Source of the DNA: Janthinobacterium agaricidamnosum NBRC 102515 = DSM 9628 | GTDB taxonomy: Bacteria > Pseudomonadota > Gammaproteobacteria > Burkholderiales > Burkholderiaceae_D | Length of the DNA: 64,000 nucleotides | Direction of reading: 5' to 3' | NCBI RefSeq assembly: GCF_000723165.1 | Contig: NZ_HG322949.1 | Span: forward strand, 5,808,387 to 5,872,386 | Shown: piece by piece, positions 39,440 through 47,304 of the stretch | Numbering within the stretch: the stretch's first letter is position 1 | Layout: each line of letters starts with the position of its first letter | Translations under genes and position numbers: made by a program | Notes under the pieces: generated by a model | Database searches by the model: none | Seen by the model: the letters and a program-made list of their open reading frames with translations, nothing else | Told to the model about the DNA's origin: nothing

Positions 39440-40075
39440 ATGAGCTTCGCCACCTGGATCACCTTTGTCATCGCCGCCAGCATCATCGCCGTCTCGCCCG
39501 GCTCGGGCGCGATCCTGTCGATGTCGCACGGCCTGTCGTACGGCGTCAAGAAAACCAGCGCCACCATCCTCGGCTTGCAGGCGGGCTTGATCCTGATACT
39601 CATTATCGCCGGCGCCGGTGTCGGTTCGCTGCTGCTGGCGTCTGAAATCGCCTTCAACATCGTCAAGACGGTCGGCGCGCTGTACCTGATCTACCTCGGC
39701 TTGAGCCAATGGCGCGCCAGGGCCGAAGCGGTTTCGACGATGCAAGTCCAGACCGAGTTGCCGTCGGTGCGCAAGCGCGTGCTGACCGGTTTCCTGACCA
39801 ATGCGACCAATCCGAAAGGCATCATCTTCATGGTCGCGGTGCTGCCGCAATTCATTACCCACGGCGCGCCGCTGCTGCCGCAACTGGTGATACTGGCGGT
39901 TACCATGTGTACCATCGACCTGATGGTGATGCATAGCTACGCTTTCCTGGCGTCGATGATGCAGCGGTTTTTCCGCGATGCGCGGGCGGTGAAAAAACAG
40001 AACCGTTTTTTTGGCGGCATGCTGATGGCGGTCGGCGCGGCGCTGTTCTTCGTCAAGCGCGGGGCCCAGGCCTGA
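39440..40075 (+). CDS. LysE-family translocator (amino acid exporter type)
   Basis: Inner-membrane exporter of 211 aa with about six membrane helices, the standard RhtB/LysE size. Family motifs: SPGSGAILSMSHGLSYG near the start and LTGFLTNATNPKGIIFMVAVLPQF in the middle. Substrate is probably an amino acid or homoserine-lactone-like compound, not resolvable here. Monocistronic. The 255-bp stretch upstream is AT-richer and shows no operator I recognise. Confidence 0.9.
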   Translation: MSFATWITFVIAASIIAVSPGSGAILSMSHGLSYGVKKTSATILGLQAGLILILIIAGAGVGSLLLASEIAFNIVKTVGALYLIYLGLSQWRARAEAVSTMQVQTELPSVRKRVLTGFLTNATNPKGIIFMVAVLPQFITHGAPLLPQLVILAVTMCTIDLMVMHSYAFLASMMQRFFRDARAVKKQNRFFGGMLMAVGAALFFVKRGAQA

Positions 40076-40187
40076 GCGCGGGGGCAAGCCGCATGTGCAA
40101 ACATTTGTAACCCTGATTGTCATATCGGCATGGGCTGCGTTCTAATGGATTATCCGACACTCGTCCGTCGCCACCTGGAGTGCGCTC

Positions 40188-41921
40188 ATGCGTCCCACCC
40201 TGCTCAATGCGCTGGCCACGCTGCTACTGGCCTCGATTACCTCGCTGGCGCTGGCTGATCCGCCGGCGCGGGTCGGCCGCATCTCGGCCACCGATGGCCT
40301 GGTGGTGCTGCAAACCACCGAGGGCGAATACATCGACAGCGGCTTGCTGAACTGGCCGCTGACCACCGGCAACCGGATCAGCACCATGCGCGGCGGCGGC
40401 GCCGAATTCCGGCTCGGCTCCAGCGCCGTGCGCCTGTCCGGCGACGCCGAACTGGAAGTGAGCCAGCTCGACGACGATCATTTCAAATTGCGCCTGCTGC
40501 ACGGCAGCGCCAGCGTGCGCTTGCGCAATCCGCAAGCGCTGCCCGGCTTCGCGCTGGACACGCCGCAGGCGCGCATACGCCTGCAGCAGCCGGGCTGGGT
40601 GCGCATCGACGCCGACCGGCCGCTCGGCACCACCGTGCTGGGGGTGCTGGAAGGCGTGGCCGAGATCGACGGGCCGGGCGACACGCTGACGGTACGGGCC
40701 GGCAAGCGCGTCGAACTGACTGACGACGATGTCCGCATCGGCCTGCTGCAGCGCGACGCCTTCGACAATTGGCCGGAACTGGCGCTGGCCGGCGCGCCGG
40801 CGCTGAGCTACGTCAGCGAAGATACCACCGGCTATGAAGAATTGGACCGTTACGGCAGTTGGCAAAACGACGCCGATTATGGCCCGTTGTGGTTGCCGCG
40901 TTCCCTGCCGGCCGGCTGGGCGCCGTACAGCGATGGCCGCTGGACCTGGGTCGCGCCGTGGGGCTGGACCTGGGTCGACAATGCGCCGTGGGGTTATGCG
41001 CCGTTCCATTACGGGCGCTGGGTGATGGTCGGCCAGCGCTGGTGGTGGTCGCCGGGGCGCGGTCGCCAGCGCCCGGTATGGGCGCCGGCGCTGGTCGGCT
41101 GGGTCGGCGGCAATCCGCATGGCGGGCATGGCCCGTCGGTCGGCTGGTTCCCGCTGTCGCCGCGCGAGCGTTATGTGCCAGGCTACCGCGTGTCGGCCGA
41201 TTACCAGCGGCGCATCAATAGCGATGGCCGCTGGACCGGCAATGGCGGGCAGCGCGAGCGGCGCGACGGTTTGATCGTGCTGCCGCAAGACCAGTTCGGC
41301 CAGCGCCGCACGGTGCAGGTCGGCAGCAACACGCCGGCGACGCTGCCGCCGGCGCAAATTCATCATGTGCCGCTGGCGCCGTTGCCTGCCGCGCCGCAGC
41401 CGGGCAACTGGCAGCGGCCGAATGGCGATGAGGCGCCGCGCCGTCCGGACTGGAACCAGGCGCGCGACTGGCCGCGCCGTGCGGCGCAGACGCTGGCCAC
41501 CGACAGCCCGGGCCGGCCGCCGATCCCGGCGCTGCCGGCTACGCCGCCGCTGCCGGCAATTCCGGCAATGCCGGCGCTGCCGCGCGCGGCGCCCGATCTG
41601 GAGCGTGAGCACTGGCGCGAGCAGAGGCTGTATCAGCAACAGCGCGAGCAGCGCGCATGGCAGGAGCGCGAGCGCCAGGAGTATCCGCGCCGCCGCGACG
41701 GCCGGATTGAAACCGGTTCGATGCCGGCGCTGCCGCCGGTGATCATGCCGCGCGCACCGGCGGTAGTGGTGGTGCCGGCGCAACCGTCGCAGGCCAGTCC
41801 GCCGCCGCAACCGCAGCAACAACCGCAGCCGCCGCGCCGGGAAGATGGCCGGCGCGAGCGCGGTGATCGTGGCGAGGGTAATGGGCCGCGTCGCGGCAAC
41901 AATGCCGAAATGTTGCGCTAG
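40188..41921 (+). CDS. exported FecR/DUF6600-type protein with Trp- and Pro-rich C-terminal part
   Basis: Exported protein of 577 aa. A signal peptide ends near LALADPPA (about residue 25). A FecR-like beta domain (about 28-180, with LGTTVLGVLEGVAEIDGPGD) is followed by a Trp-rich region. That region has repeated GRWTWVAPWGWTWVDNAPWG-type motifs (about 225-330), the DUF6600 signature. The last 200 residues are low complexity: Pro, Arg, Gln, Ala. The function is unknown; cell-surface or envelope association is likely. Monocistronic, followed by a 422-bp non-coding stretch. Confidence 0.85.
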   Translation: MRPTLLNALATLLLASITSLALADPPARVGRISATDGLVVLQTTEGEYIDSGLLNWPLTTGNRISTMRGGGAEFRLGSSAVRLSGDAELEVSQLDDDHFKLRLLHGSASVRLRNPQALPGFALDTPQARIRLQQPGWVRIDADRPLGTTVLGVLEGVAEIDGPGDTLTVRAGKRVELTDDDVRIGLLQRDAFDNWPELALAGAPALSYVSEDTTGYEELDRYGSWQNDADYGPLWLPRSLPAGWAPYSDGRWTWVAPWGWTWVDNAPWGYAPFHYGRWVMVGQRWWWSPGRGRQRPVWAPALVGWVGGNPHGGHGPSVGWFPLSPRERYVPGYRVSADYQRRINSDGRWTGNGGQRERRDGLIVLPQDQFGQRRTVQVGSNTPATLPPAQIHHVPLAPLPAAPQPGNWQRPNGDEAPRRPDWNQARDWPRRAAQTLATDSPGRPPIPALPATPPLPAIPAMPALPRAAPDLEREHWREQRLYQQQREQRAWQERERQEYPRRRDGRIETGSMPALPPVIMPRAPAVVVVPAQPSQASPPPQPQQQPQPPRREDGRRERGDRGEGNGPRRGNNAEMLR

Positions 41922-42052
41922 TTTTCACTCGGGAACGCAGGAATCCGGGCCCGGCTTTACCGCCTGGCCCCGGTTTTGCGTAGTTCATGCCGCAAAAGCG
42001 GCAGTTCATCACATAGCCTTGGTACTTTGGGAGCGGTTTTTATACAGTGGCG

Positions 42053-42178
42053 ATACTGAAAAGCAACGCGGGCCGACGCCAGCCGCGCAGCGCCGCTTTC
42101 AGCCGTACCCATTTACCCGGGCTATTTCTGGACAATAGAAATAGTTTTTCGCCAGCCGTTCGCGGCTGGTTTTTTTTT
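42053..42178 (+). ncRNA. candidate small RNA with terminal hairpins
   Basis: A possible promoter (TTGGTA at 42019-42024, 16-nt spacer, TATACA at 42041-42046) is followed by about 125 nt without a convincing ORF. The stretch ends in two stem-loops: 42122-42129 with 42137-42144 followed by five T, then the strong terminator at 42152-42178. It lies inside a 422-bp gene-free gap (41922-42343). It could instead be only the long 3' end of the preceding gene. Confidence 0.35.
42152..42178 (+). terminator. intrinsic terminator
   Basis: Stem CCAGCCG/CGGCTGG around a 4-nt TTCG loop region, followed by nine T residues to 42178. It is one of the best terminators in the window. It may end either the candidate small RNA or the gene at 40188. 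Confidence 0.9.
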
Positions 42179-42343
42179 GCCGCGGCGTCCTATTCCCGTG
42201 CGGCGAACCTGCCGGGCGGCCTGCTCAGGCTAGCAAAATTGCTTATATCTCTACAAACGAGGGATAATGCAGCGCGCTAGCCGGCGTCAATCACCATGCC
42301 GGCATGGCACTTTGTCACTCCTCTTTATCTCAAAAGACTACGC

Positions 42344-43273
42344 ATGAAGCCATTTCAGATTGCCTTGATTGCCGTCTCGTTGCTAGCGCTGGCGGGCCAA
42401 TCCGTGGCCGACTCGCACCCATCGAAGAGTGGCGGCAGCAAGTCGACGTCGTTCAAGAGCGGATTTTCATCGCAAAAGAGCAGCCCGAGTCCGGCCAGGA
42501 GCAGTAGCAATGGCGCATCCAGGCCGCCGTCATCGTCGTTCGGCTCGTTCAGTTCGCGCCGCCAGGACAGCCCGGCGTCCTCGAATACGTCCGGCGACAG
42601 CCGCGCGCCCAGCCGTTCCTCTGGCGGTTTCGGTTCCTTCGGCCAGCGCGCCGCGGCGGACGATACGGCGCCATCGCGTTCCCGTTCGGCGCTGTCGCGC
42701 GACCTGGACCAGAAAAGGGCCGACAGCAACGCGCTGCGCACGCTGGAGCAGCGCCGCGCCGCGGCGAATGCGCCGGCGCCATTCGCGCCGCCGGCCGATG
42801 CCTACCGCCCGCAGCCTCAGCCTCAGCCTCAGCCTCAGCCTCAGCCCTATACCCAGCCTTACAACCAGCCTTACAACCAGCCGCAGCCCGCGCCGGTAGT
42901 GGTGCAGCGGCAAGGCAGCGGCCTAGGCAATGTGGCGGCCGGCTACGTGCTGGGCCGCATGGCCAGTGGCGGCAACAGCCATGCGGCGCCGGCCGTCACC
43001 ACGCATACTGACAATGGCGGCGGCGCCAATGCGCCGGTCACGGTGCCGAATCCGGTCGGCGTCGATCAGGCCCCGGCGACCGCTTCGGCTACCGCGCCGG
43101 CGGCGGCCAAGCGTCCAGAAATATCGACCGCGGCGGCGATCATTGCCGGCCTGATCTGGCTGGCGATGCTGGTTTTTATCGGCTGGCTGCTGTACCGTGC
43201 ATATCGCGCCTGCAAGGCGCTGTTCAAGAACCGGCCGCGGCGTACCGCACATTATTCTTTTGACAGGGACTGA
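42344..43273 (+). CDS. exported, membrane-anchored low-complexity protein
   Basis: Protein of 309 aa that I do not recognise as a family. A signal peptide (about 1-22, ending QSVADS) is followed by a long Ser/Gly/Lys/Arg-rich stretch. A Pro-Gln and PYNQ repeat tract (about 157-185) comes next, then a C-terminal transmembrane helix (about 265-288, AAAIIAGLIWLAMLVFIGWL) and a basic tail. This suggests a periplasmic filament-like region tethered to the inner membrane. ATG 42344 is chosen because the signal peptide starts there. It is the first gene of a tight three-gene cluster with a DUF2491 protein and a coiled-coil protein. Confidence 0.75.
   Translation: MKPFQIALIAVSLLALAGQSVADSHPSKSGGSKSTSFKSGFSSQKSSPSPARSSSNGASRPPSSSFGSFSSRRQDSPASSNTSGDSRAPSRSSGGFGSFGQRAAADDTAPSRSRSALSRDLDQKRADSNALRTLEQRRAAANAPAPFAPPADAYRPQPQPQPQPQPQPYTQPYNQPYNQPQPAPVVVQRQGSGLGNVAAGYVLGRMASGGNSHAAPAVTTHTDNGGGANAPVTVPNPVGVDQAPATASATAPAAAKRPEISTAAAIIAGLIWLAMLVFIGWLLYRAYRACKALFKNRPRRTAHYSFDRD
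42812..42877 (+). repeat. in-frame hexamer and 12-mer tandem repeats
   Basis: Five copies of CAGCCT plus CAGCCC (42812-42847) encode a Pro-Gln run. Two copies of a 12-mer beginning CAGCCTTAC follow (42854-42877). All units are multiples of three, so length changes would keep the reading frame. Confidence 0.9.
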
Positions 43274-43274
43274 C

Positions 43275-44066
43275 ATGGGGTGGAAAGATGCCTTCAACTA
43301 TATGCGCGGCATGGCAGGCAAGCATGGCGTGGACGGCGGTCAGCGTGAAGACGACGGCTTGCCGCTGGGTGCGCGCATCGGCAGCGTCGTCACTTTGCAG
43401 CAATCGCCGCTGATCCGCGCCAACAGCAGCGGTTCGCTGATCGCGATGCCGGGCGCGAATGGCGCCGATACGCGGGTGCTGGCGGTGTCGCAGATCAAGC
43501 TGAACATGACGGGCGGCCTGTACCGCTATTACCTGGCCAAGGGCGACCTGGACGCCAAGGAAAAATTCTTGCAAGTGTTCCGCGATGACCAGGGCGAGAT
43601 CGCCGAGATCATGTATTGCACCCAGCTGGCGCGGGTGGTGCCGGAAACCGCCGAAGACCAGGACGCGTACACCGGCGTTTCCGGCTACGGCCTGGGCGAC
43701 AAGACTTATACGCTGTGGCGCGAGCAGCTGGGCGATATCGGCCTCGATGACGCCGACCTGGACCTGGTGTTCGGCACCGGCGACCGGCTCGATTACTGGC
43801 GCGACGCCGGCGACCATGACAGCGAATTCGTGGCGCCGTTCAGCGGCACCGAAGTGCGCATCGACGATCCGACCGGAGCGCGGGGCTTGAAGCAGGAAAT
43901 GTATTTCATGCCGTATGTGCGCGACCTGGCCGATGGCACGCCGGAGTATTTGCTGATCACCACCGAGATCATCGGCAGCGTCGACGGCGATGCGTCGCGG
44001 CGCGGCATCCATGTCGATTTCGTCATCGGCATCCCGGTCGAGCGGGAGCGGCTGGCGATCCAGTAG
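43275..44066 (+). CDS. DUF2491 family protein (YjfK-like)
   Basis: Cytosolic protein of 263 aa, similar in length and order of motifs to E. coli YjfK (DUF2491). Visible segments: LPLGARIGSVVTL, YRYYLAKGDLDAKEKFLQVF and LLITTEIIGSVDGDASRRGIHVDFVIGIPV. The function is unknown. In enterobacteria yjfK sits in the yjfI-M cluster with a PspA-like protein, and here too the next gene encodes a coiled-coil protein. ATG 43275 follows the stop of the preceding gene by 1 nt, so translation is probably coupled. Confidence 0.8.
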   Translation: MGWKDAFNYMRGMAGKHGVDGGQREDDGLPLGARIGSVVTLQQSPLIRANSSGSLIAMPGANGADTRVLAVSQIKLNMTGGLYRYYLAKGDLDAKEKFLQVFRDDQGEIAEIMYCTQLARVVPETAEDQDAYTGVSGYGLGDKTYTLWREQLGDIGLDDADLDLVFGTGDRLDYWRDAGDHDSEFVAPFSGTEVRIDDPTGARGLKQEMYFMPYVRDLADGTPEYLLITTEIIGSVDGDASRRGIHVDFVIGIPVERERLAIQ

Positions 44067-44119
44067 CGCGCTGCGGGATGAGGCAGTGCGGGTTTTCATT
44101 TCAACGAGAGGAATACAAG

Positions 44120-44884
44120 ATGGGTAATGTGAATGGCTGGGGATTGACGGCGCGTTTGATTTCAAAACACTTCGGCGTGCTGGGCGACCGCGTGTCGGAG
44201 GCGATTGCCAATTTTGACCCGGAAACGGCGACCGAAGCCGACCGCGACCGCCTGGCCGACACCTTGCGCGCGACCGCGCAAAAACTGGCTGCCGCGCGCG
44301 CCTCGTTCGACAAGGAGCACGCCGACGTGGTCAAGCTGCGCAATTTGATCGATACCGATGAAAAGGCCACCGCGACGCTGGCCGAGCGCCTGGCCGCCGG
44401 CAAGATTTCGGAAGCCACCGTGACGCTGTTCTGCGATGAGCTGGAAGCGAACAAGGCCCGCCTGCCGCAGGAAATCCAGGAAGAGGAAGACGCCCGCTCC
44501 TACATGGACGAGCTGCAAAAGATCGTCGATGCGCTGTCGCGGCAACTGGCCGATTTCGACGCCGCCGCCAGGAAAGCGCTGCAAGCGCTGGCGGCCGCCC
44601 AGGCGCAAAAGGATTTGCAGGCGCTGCGTTCCGAGCGTCAAAGCCAGCTGGCCGGCCTGCAAGGCTTGCAAGGCAATTCCAGCGCGCTGGCGGCGTTGAC
44701 GCGGCGTGCGCAAACGGTCAGCAACGAAGCGGCGGGCATGAAGATCGTGGCCGACATCGGCCAGCGGCCGATCGACCAGGCGGCGCAAATCGACGCGATC
44801 CGCAAATCGGTCAGCCAGGGCGACCAGGGCGCGGAAACCGCGTTGCAGCGCCTGCAACGTTTGTCGGGCAAAAGCGGCGCATAA
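44120..44884 (+). CDS. coiled-coil protein, possibly PspA-like
   Basis: Cytosolic protein of 254 aa, almost entirely helical. Long heptad-like stretches cover about residues 45-200, with runs of Ala, Glu, Lys, Gln and Leu. No signal peptide or membrane segment is present. RBS GAGAGG at 44106-44111 supports ATG 44120. It lies 53 nt after the DUF2491 gene and ends the cluster with a strong terminator. The size and fold type recall PspA/IM30 proteins, which accompany DUF2491 proteins in other bacteria, but I cannot confirm homology by eye. Confidence 0.65.
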   Translation: MGNVNGWGLTARLISKHFGVLGDRVSEAIANFDPETATEADRDRLADTLRATAQKLAAARASFDKEHADVVKLRNLIDTDEKATATLAERLAAGKISEATVTLFCDELEANKARLPQEIQEEEDARSYMDELQKIVDALSRQLADFDAAARKALQALAAAQAQKDLQALRSERQSQLAGLQGLQGNSSALAALTRRAQTVSNEAAGMKIVADIGQRPIDQAAQIDAIRKSVSQGDQGAETALQRLQRLSGKSGA

Positions 44885-44948
44885 GCACCCGCCGCCGGGA
44901 CTGTACTTTACGCCGTATCAGTAGTCGTGGCGTAATTTTGGCTACAAT

Positions 44949-44991
44949 ACCAGTCGAAATGGCGGATACATGCCATTTTGACTGGTTTTTT
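44949..44991 (+). terminator. intrinsic terminator after the coiled-coil gene
   Basis: 15-bp stem, 44949-44963 with 44972-44986, containing one G-U pair, an 8-nt loop and a T-run to 44991. A possible -10 element (TACAAT, 44943-44948) touches its left arm. Transcripts starting there would begin near or within the hairpin. Confidence 0.88.
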
Positions 44992-45030
44992 AATATGGCG
45001 AACACTTATTAGCATTTGATTGGAATGAAC

Positions 45031-45306
45031 ATGGCAGATATCCCACGCAGCGAATCCTTGATCGAGTATCCGAGCGATTTTCCGATCAAGGTCATGGGAC
45101 CGACGCACATCGACTTCGCGCCAACCATCGTCGAAGTGGTGTTGGGCTTCGATCCGACCTTCCATCCAGGCCGTCTCGAAGAGCGTCCTTCGGCGAAAGG
45201 CAATTACACCGGCTTGACGGTGATGGTGCGCGCCACCAGCCGCGAGCAGCTCGATGCGCTGTACAGCGCGCTGTCGGCCCATCCGATGGTCAAGATCGTC
45301 ATGTAA
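45031..45306 (+). CDS. YbeD/DUF493 family protein
   Basis: Small ACT-like protein of 91 aa. The family pattern is clear: LIEYPSDFPIKVMG at the start and YTGLTVMVRATSREQLDALY near the end. E. coli YbeD lies beside lipB as here. It is a proposed regulator of lipoate metabolism, but the role is unproven. ATG 45031 is preferred over ATG 45016 and 45025 because TTGGA sits 6 nt upstream. It is probably the first gene of ybeD-lipB-lipA. Confidence 0.9.
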   Translation: MADIPRSESLIEYPSDFPIKVMGPTHIDFAPTIVEVVLGFDPTFHPGRLEERPSAKGNYTGLTVMVRATSREQLDALYSALSAHPMVKIVM

Positions 45307-45418
45307 AAAACGGCGTGCCGCCGCTGGCGGCGGCATCAGCCGGCCTGAACGAAAACCGGGCCTGGCTTATAATGATGCTGTTACGGTTTCGCCAGAAACC
45401 AGCCAAGATTGAGTGCCC

Positions 45419-46123
45419 ATGTCCACAAACGCCGAAACGGCGCTGATCCGCGATCTCGGTCGCGCCGAATACGAACCGACCTTTGCCGCGATGCGCGCCT
45501 TCACCGACGCGCGCACGCCCGCGACCCGCGACGAACTCTGGATCGTCGAACATCCACCGGTATTTACGCTGGGGCTGGCGGCCGACCGCGGCCACCTGCT
45601 GGGCGGAGCCGGGGCTGCCGACGCGATTCCCGTGGTCCAGACCGACCGCGGCGGCGAAGTGACCTTCCACGGCCCCGGCCAGGTGGTGATTTACCTGTTG
45701 ATGGACTTGCGCCGCAACAAGCCGGGCGGCAAGCTGTATGCCCGCCAATTCGTGCATAAAATAGAACAAGCGATCATCAACGTGCTGGCGGCGTATAATC
45801 TGGCTGGCGAGCGCATCGAAGGCGCGCCCGGCATCTACATCGCCGGCGGTCCGGAGCAAGGCGCGAAAATCGCCGCGCTGGGCTTGAAAGTGCGCGGCAA
45901 CGGCTGCACCTACCATGGCTTGTCGTTGAATGTGGCGATGGACCTGGCGCCGTTTTCATGGATTAACCCGTGTGGCTATGCCGGGCTGAAAACGGTCGAC
46001 ATGCGCAGCATGGGCGCCGATGCGGCGCTGGCCGACGTGCAGCAGGCGCTGGCGCGCGAACTGACCGTAGTACTCGATGCGGGCGGCGCGGCCGCTGCGG
46101 ATCAACCGAACAAATTAAACTAA
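45419..46123 (+). CDS. lipB: octanoyl-[ACP]:protein octanoyltransferase LipB
   Basis: Enzyme of 234 aa that moves the octanoyl group from acyl carrier protein to lipoyl domains, the first step of lipoate synthesis. Catalytic Cys185 is in NPCGY and Lys150 in [11 protein letters not shown]. The substrate-binding [13 protein letters not shown] motif is at 77-89. ATG 45419 is used; GTG 45413 is possible. It lies 112 bp after ybeD and 22 nt before lipA. Confidence 0.95.
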   Translation: MSTNAETALIRDLGRAEYEPTFAAMRAFTDARTPATRDELWIVEHPPVFTLGLAADRGHLLGGAGAADAIPVVQTDRGGEVTFHGPGQVVIYLLMDLRRNKPGGKLYARQFVHKIEQAIINVLAAYNLAGERIEGAPGIYIAGGPEQGAKIAALGLKVRGNGCTYHGLSLNVAMDLAPFSWINPCGYAGLKTVDMRSMGADAALADVQQALARELTVVLDAGGAAAADQPNKLN

Positions 46124-46145
46124 GCCCGTTTGGGCCACGCAGACC

Positions 46146-47174
46146 ATGACTTCTGAAACCATTTCCAGCACCGTCCCCGTCGCTCCGGCGGCGCCCGCCC
46201 CCGCTCCGGCCTATAACCCGAGCGACAAGCAAAAAGGCGCCAGCAAGACCGCGCGCATCCCGATCAAGATCGTGCCGATCGAACAGATCGAGCGCCTGAA
46301 AAAGCCGGACTGGATCCGCGTCAAGGCGGCGTCGGCGTCGACCCGTTTTTATGAAATCAAGGACGTGCTGCGCGAAAACAAGCTGGTTACCGTGTGCGAA
46401 GAAGCGAGCTGCCCGAATATCGGCGAATGCTTCGGCAAAGGCACCGCGACCTTCATGATCATGGGCGACAAATGCACCCGCCGCTGCCCGTTCTGCGACG
46501 TCGGCCATGGCCGTCCCGACCCGCTGGACCAGGACGAACCGGCGAATCTGTCGAAAACCATCGCCCAGTTGCGCCTGAACTACGTGGTGATCACCTCGGT
46601 CGACCGCGACGACTTGCGCGACGGCGGCGCCGGCCATTTCGTCGAGTGCATCCAGAAAACCCGCGCGCTGTCGCCACGCACCCGCATCGAAGTGCTGGTG
46701 CCGGACTTCCGCGGTCGCCTGGCGAAAGCGCTGGCGATCTTCAAGGATGGCTTGCCGGACGTGATGAACCATAACCTGGAAACCGTGCCGCGCCTGTACA
46801 AGGAAGCGCGTCCGGGCGCCGATTACAAGCACTCGCTGGAATTGCTGCGCGACTTCAAGGAACTGTACCCGCAAGCGGTGACCAAGTCCGGCCTGATGGT
46901 CGGCCTGGGCGAAACCGACGAGGAAATCCTCGAAGTGATGCGCGACATGCGTGCCCACAATGTCGAGATGCTGACCATCGGCCAGTACCTGGCGCCGTCG
47001 AACTCGCATTTGCCGGTGCGCCGCTACGTGCACCCGGACGTGTTCAAGATGTTCGAAGAAGAAGCGTACAAGATGGGCTTCACCCACGCGGCCGTCGGCG
47101 CGATGGTGCGCAGCTCTTACCACGCGGACGTGCAGGCGCATGGCGCCGGCGTGGAATCGGCGCTGAACGCTTAA
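46146..47174 (+). CDS. lipA: lipoyl synthase LipA
   Basis: Radical-SAM enzyme of 342 aa that inserts two sulfur atoms into the protein-bound octanoyl group. The auxiliary cluster uses Cys84, Cys89 and Cys95 ([12 protein letters not shown]). The SAM cluster uses Cys110, Cys114 and Cys117 (CTRRCPFC). The C-terminal [10 protein letters not shown] carries the conserved RSSY motif. An Ala/Pro-rich N-terminal tail of about 25 residues precedes the core. It is the last gene of the lipoate operon. Confidence 0.96.
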   Translation: MTSETISSTVPVAPAAPAPAPAYNPSDKQKGASKTARIPIKIVPIEQIERLKKPDWIRVKAASASTRFYEIKDVLRENKLVTVCEEASCPNIGECFGKGTATFMIMGDKCTRRCPFCDVGHGRPDPLDQDEPANLSKTIAQLRLNYVVITSVDRDDLRDGGAGHFVECIQKTRALSPRTRIEVLVPDFRGRLAKALAIFKDGLPDVMNHNLETVPRLYKEARPGADYKHSLELLRDFKELYPQAVTKSGLMVGLGETDEEILEVMRDMRAHNVEMLTIGQYLAPSNSHLPVRRYVHPDVFKMFEEEAYKMGFTHAAVGAMVRSSYHADVQAHGAGVESALNA

Positions 47175-47218
47175 ATTCCCGGTAGTATGGATCTTTCGCG
47201 GCTGCGGCGGTGACAGCC

Positions 47219-47241
47219 CGAGCACCCATCAGGGGTGCTCG
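47219..47241. terminator. hairpin between lipA and the ShET2-like gene
   Basis: 9-bp stem CGAGCACCC (47219-47227) with GGGTGCTCG (47233-47241). It has no T-run, so it is a weak or factor-dependent terminator candidate between two convergent genes. Confidence 0.45.
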
Positions 47242-47304
47242 GCAGCAGCTTTCACAGCGATTCTTTGGTTTTACTTCTGCCCGCGACTACCACTGTGCCG
47301 GGAA

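Noticed and set aside
40224..41822. 532-codon minus-strand open frame
   Set aside because: Arg/Ala-rich shadow of the FecR/DUF6600 gene.
42812..42883. CRISPR-like short repeats
   Set aside because: The repeats are 6 and 12 bp, contiguous, without spacers, and encode a Pro-Gln tract in a gene.
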